DNA of 64,000 nt from assembly GCA_013141435.1 (NCBI GenBank), contig JABFQZ010000011.1, positions 103,230 through 167,229 on the forward strand, written 5' to 3'. The notes under the pieces were generated by a model. It searched no databases, was not told the origin of the DNA, and was given only the letters and a program-made list of their open reading frames with translations. Below, piece by piece: positions 61,763 through 64,000 of this stretch (within the stretch, counting starts at the first letter, position 1; the number at the start of each line of letters is the position of its first letter). The DNA comes from Ferruginibacter sp. Lineage in GTDB: Bacteria > Bacteroidota > Bacteroidia > Chitinophagales > Chitinophagaceae. Made by a program: the position numbers and the translations under genes.

Positions 61763-62764
61763 TTACATTTTATAAATAGAAAAAATAAGAAGCAATGTTG
61801 AAAAAAATAAAGCTAAAATAAAAAACAAAAAAGTTATAAAAACTAGTTTTGCAATAGTTTTAATTTTTGCTTGTTCGTAAAAAGTACGCAAAGCTCTGTA
61901 TAAATAATAAAATACACCTAACCCTATTAAAATATTTACATCATAAAGCCAATGAAAATATTTAAACTCAGCTAATTTGCCCAATATATTTAAGAATAAT
62001 ATTTGTATATAAACAAAAATATAAAAATGTATAGCAAAAATAATATTGGATACATAATAAAACTTTTTGTTTCGTACATAAAGCAATTTTAAAATTAATG
62101 CAAAAAAGGGCAACGATAAAATTAGAATATGCGGAAGCTTATTTGTAATGCTTTCGTAAAAGTCATCATCAAATTTTTGGGAATTGCCTTTATATTTTTC
62201 ATTTAATTGAGTAACTTTTCTAGAAATCTTTTTACCAATAAAGCCTTTATTTATTTTTCCTAATTTATCTAATGAATCAAATTGCTTTAAATCTTTAAAC
62301 TTATCATTACGAAACGAAAAACCTGTTTTACTTGTTACAATTTTAATAGAATCTTTTAATTCATCATTAATTATTGCCTTTACTTTTTCGGTAGAATCGT
62401 TATTCCAATATTCATTTTTGTTATTGTAATTACTATTGTTATCTAATTTTAAAAAAAAACTAGTCATAACCAAAAAAAACAAAAAAGATGTAAACACATA
62501 AAATTGTACTGGGTTTAAATAGGTTGCCCTGCGCCCATTCATATATTCTTTCGATAAAAACCCAGGCTTGGTAATAATATATTTTAGCGAACTAAAAAAT
62601 TTACCATCGAAATGGGTAATATCTTTAAAAAAATGAGAAGCCAAATGCCAAACCGATTCTTGTGGTTCTAAATTTTGCTGCCCACAAATACTACAAAATC
62701 TACCATTTACGATAGCATTGCAGTTTAAACAGTTATTTTCTTTGCGTTGTTTTAGATGGCTCAC
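61763..62764 (-). CDS. DUF3667 membrane protein with zinc ribbon
   Basis: A membrane protein of about 333 residues. The start is uncertain: GTG at 62764 puts the zinc ribbon near the N-terminus, as in relatives; an in-frame TTG at 62815 would add 17 residues. The ribbon has four Cys ('CLNCNAIVNGRFCSICGQQN'). Then comes a conserved soluble part ('FDGKFFSSLKYIITKPGFLSKEYMNGRRATYLNPVQFY' region), one helix, a polar loop (about 110-190) and four more helices ('ILILSLPFFALILKLLYV', 'FVFITFLFFILALFFSTLLLI'). Known only as DUF3667 in Bacteroidota. It precedes mazG by 2 bp on the same strand. Confidence 0.78.
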   Translation of the reverse strand: MSHLKQRKENNCLNCNAIVNGRFCSICGQQNLEPQESVWHLASHFFKDITHFDGKFFSSLKYIITKPGFLSKEYMNGRRATYLNPVQFYVFTSFLFFLVMTSFFLKLDNNSNYNNKNEYWNNDSTEKVKAIINDELKDSIKIVTSKTGFSFRNDKFKDLKQFDSLDKLGKINKGFIGKKISRKVTQLNEKYKGNSQKFDDDFYESITNKLPHILILSLPFFALILKLLYVRNKKFYYVSNIIFAIHFYIFVYIQILFLNILGKLAEFKYFHWLYDVNILIGLGVFYYLYRALRTFYEQAKIKTIAKLVFITFLFFILALFFSTLLLIFSIYKM

Positions 62765-62851
62765 ATTTTTTTTGTTAAAAATAATAAACTTTAGGCGCTT
62801 GTATTCAAAAATCAATATTATACCTTGTATTTTTACATAAAATATAAAAAA

Positions 62852-63676
62852 TTGAAAAAAACAACATTGCTTTTTCTTAGTAGTCTAATAGTTAATTTAG
62901 TTACTGCACAATATTATTATAAAGATATTGTAAGCAACAATCAAGTACATGCCGATATGAACACTTATAAAGAAAATAAAATAAAGAGCATAACGATAAA
63001 AAGTTTTGAAGATAATGGCATGGAAAGCGATGGATTTATTTGCGAAAAAAAAATAAATAAAAAATACAGCAAAACCGAATTGTTTACTGGTGCAAATAGT
63101 AAAGCCACAGCATTATTTACTTCGTATTTTAATAAACAAGGTAAATTGACAAGCACTAATGATAGCTCCGAAATATCGGTTACAAAAATAAATTACAATT
63201 ACGATACTAATGGCAAAGTACTTTCTATATTTTCGTCAATAAGCTCTAGCGACGATGATTTTGAAAATAAAATTACCGAAGAACACATTTATATATATAG
63301 TAATGAAGTAATAACAAAAATGCTAAAAATTAAAAACAATAAGGATACTACCACTATACTTTTTTCGTTAGATGAAAAAGGAAATATTGCTGTAGAAAAA
63401 GATACAAAAAATGCAACAAAATATTATTATTACTACGATGCACAAAATAGATTAACTGATATTGTACAAGCCAATGAGTACAATAAAAACTTAAAACCAG
63501 AATATATTTTTGAGTATAACAATGCTGGGCAAATAACTCAAATGACTAGTGTAGAAGAAGGTAGTAGTAATTACTTTGTATGGAAATACAGTTATGCAAA
63601 CGGCTTGCGTACAAAAGAAAGATGCTTTACCAACGAAAAAAGATTGATGGGTAGTATTGAATATGAATACAAGTAG
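62852..63676 (+). CDS. Secreted protein with YD-repeat-like C-terminus, function unknown
   Basis: About 275 residues. The TTG at 62852 is preferred to one at 62825 because it opens a signal peptide ('LKKTTLLFLSSLIVNLVTAQ'); no ATG is available. The mature part has strand-turn repeats such as 'KINYNYDTNGKVLSIFS', 'YYYYDAQNRLTDIVQAN', 'IFEYNNAGQITQMTSVEE', which resemble RHS/YD units but without a toxin tail. The gene is monocistronic with a strong terminator. Its function is unknown. Confidence 0.65.
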   Translation: MKKTTLLFLSSLIVNLVTAQYYYKDIVSNNQVHADMNTYKENKIKSITIKSFEDNGMESDGFICEKKINKKYSKTELFTGANSKATALFTSYFNKQGKLTSTNDSSEISVTKINYNYDTNGKVLSIFSSISSSDDDFENKITEEHIYIYSNEVITKMLKIKNNKDTTTILFSLDEKGNIAVEKDTKNATKYYYYYDAQNRLTDIVQANEYNKNLKPEYIFEYNNAGQITQMTSVEEGSSNYFVWKYSYANGLRTKERCFTNEKRLMGSIEYEYK

Positions 63677-63680
63677 TGTA

Positions 63681-63724
63681 AAAAAAGAGATGCCAACTTT
63701 ATAAAAAGTTGGCATCTCTTTTTT
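63681..63724 (+). terminator. Terminator of the YD-repeat protein gene
   Basis: A perfect 20-bp stem, 63681-63700 and 63705-63724, around ATAA, ending in a T-run. It starts 5 bp after the stop codon. Confidence 0.92.
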
Positions 63725-63739
63725 ATAGAACAAAAAATA

Positions 63740-63922
63740 TTAATTCTTAAAAATATTCTCATCTACTTTTATGTTAGTTTCAATAGTTTCAAAAACTATA
63801 GGTCCTCTAGCAGATGTGATGGTGTAAGGAAACCAGTAACCATCTTTGTTTTGTTTATAATCACTCAATGTTGTCCTGTCTTCGCCACTGGGACACCCAA
63901 GCCTAAAATTCAAATATTTTAG
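63740..63922 (-). pseudogene. C-terminal remnant of an exported protein, no start
   Basis: On the minus strand an open stretch of 60 codons reads '...GEDRTTLSDYKQNKDGYWFPYTIT...' and ends 'NIKVDENIFKN'. 'TLSDYK..DGYWFPYT' is the usual end of Bacteroidota outer-membrane lipoprotein-sorting-type or M16-associated proteins. The frame is closed upstream by a TAG (63923-63925) and has no plausible start, so it is a truncated or frameshifted gene. A second frame ends inside it (63903). Confidence 0.5.
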
Positions 63923-64000
63923 CTAAATATTTTTGTTCTTCTGTGATTAGAATCGTTTTGTATGTTACTTTTTTTGTTATTGGATGTTCTACTTTAACAG
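63903..64000 (-). CDS. C-terminal end of an unidentified gene entering from the right edge
   Basis: The minus-strand frame is open from the window edge and stops at 63903; the visible end reads 'VEHPITKKVTYKTILITEEQ' and continues to 'LAKIFEF'. I do not recognise it. It overlaps the remnant at 63740-63922 in another frame, so one of them, or both, may be the product of a frameshift in a single gene. Confidence 0.4.
   Translation of the reverse strand, partial: VKVEHPITKKVTYKTILITEEQKYLAKIFEF

Overview
The window is AT-rich DNA from a member of the Bacteroidota, most likely a Chitinophagales- or Sphingobacteriales-like lineage. Support: promoters of the Bacteroidota type (TTTG, about 20 bp, TAnnTTTG) before rpsF, a tRNA gene and several other genes; a type IX secretion (T9SS) C-terminal sorting domain; an Oar-like TonB-dependent receptor with a carboxypeptidase-like N-terminal domain; a Reg_prop/Y_Y_Y sensor kinase paired with a LytTR regulator; and stand-alone LytTR and DUF3667 proteins. 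The species cannot be named from the sequence alone. No prophage, CRISPR array, rRNA gene or complete insertion sequence is visible.

Layout. 1-1796: end of a secreted LamG-type protein and a lone LytTR regulator. 2029-3293: ribosomal cluster rpsF-rpsR-rplI. 3670-4854: lytic transglycosylase. 4913-5386: a non-coding element bounded by 19-bp inverted repeats. 5698-10424: two OmpA-family barrel paralogues and a VWA lipoprotein. 10527-11806: an AAA ATPase with a DUF4143 nuclease-like end, bracketed by two long, mutually similar palindromes. 11950-25040: a large minus-strand block of six secreted or outer-membrane proteins preceded by a LytTR response regulator and its sensor kinase. 25407-29376: Gly-rich RRM protein, small barrel, ABC exporter, small secreted protein. 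29827-36730: gatA, tatA, rplS, a glutathione-peroxidase-like lipoprotein, a beta-helix lipoprotein, comF, radA. 37481-41448: TonB receptor, two small proteins and a winged-helix regulator. 41891-46800: beta-CASP nuclease, tRNA-Glu, UVR-motif protein, metallophosphoesterase, and a tight pair of PD-(D/E)XK nuclease and WYL regulator. 46844-51825: DUF1508 protein, pyk, pfkA, argS. 51963-55220: Oar-like TonB receptor. 55556-64000: PolX-like protein with a ruined polymerase site, large NtrY-like kinase, mazG, DUF3667 protein, a secreted protein, and gene remnants at the edge.

How the genes work together. The block 11950-25040 reads as one surface system: the sensor (22137-25040) and LytTR regulator (21379-22140) lie directly upstream of the secreted genes. 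Between them sit two direct repeats 21 bp apart, the geometry of LytTR operators, just before the first secreted gene. The secreted proteins share modules: an fn3-like 'RWTP' unit in three of them and a Cys-rich unit in two. The two other most interesting loci are the palindrome-flanked ATPase, whose -33 promoter box lies inside a palindrome, and the nuclease-WYL pair at 44661-46800, which has the make-up of a small regulated defence module. The rest is mostly housekeeping and envelope genes separated by strong hairpin terminators.
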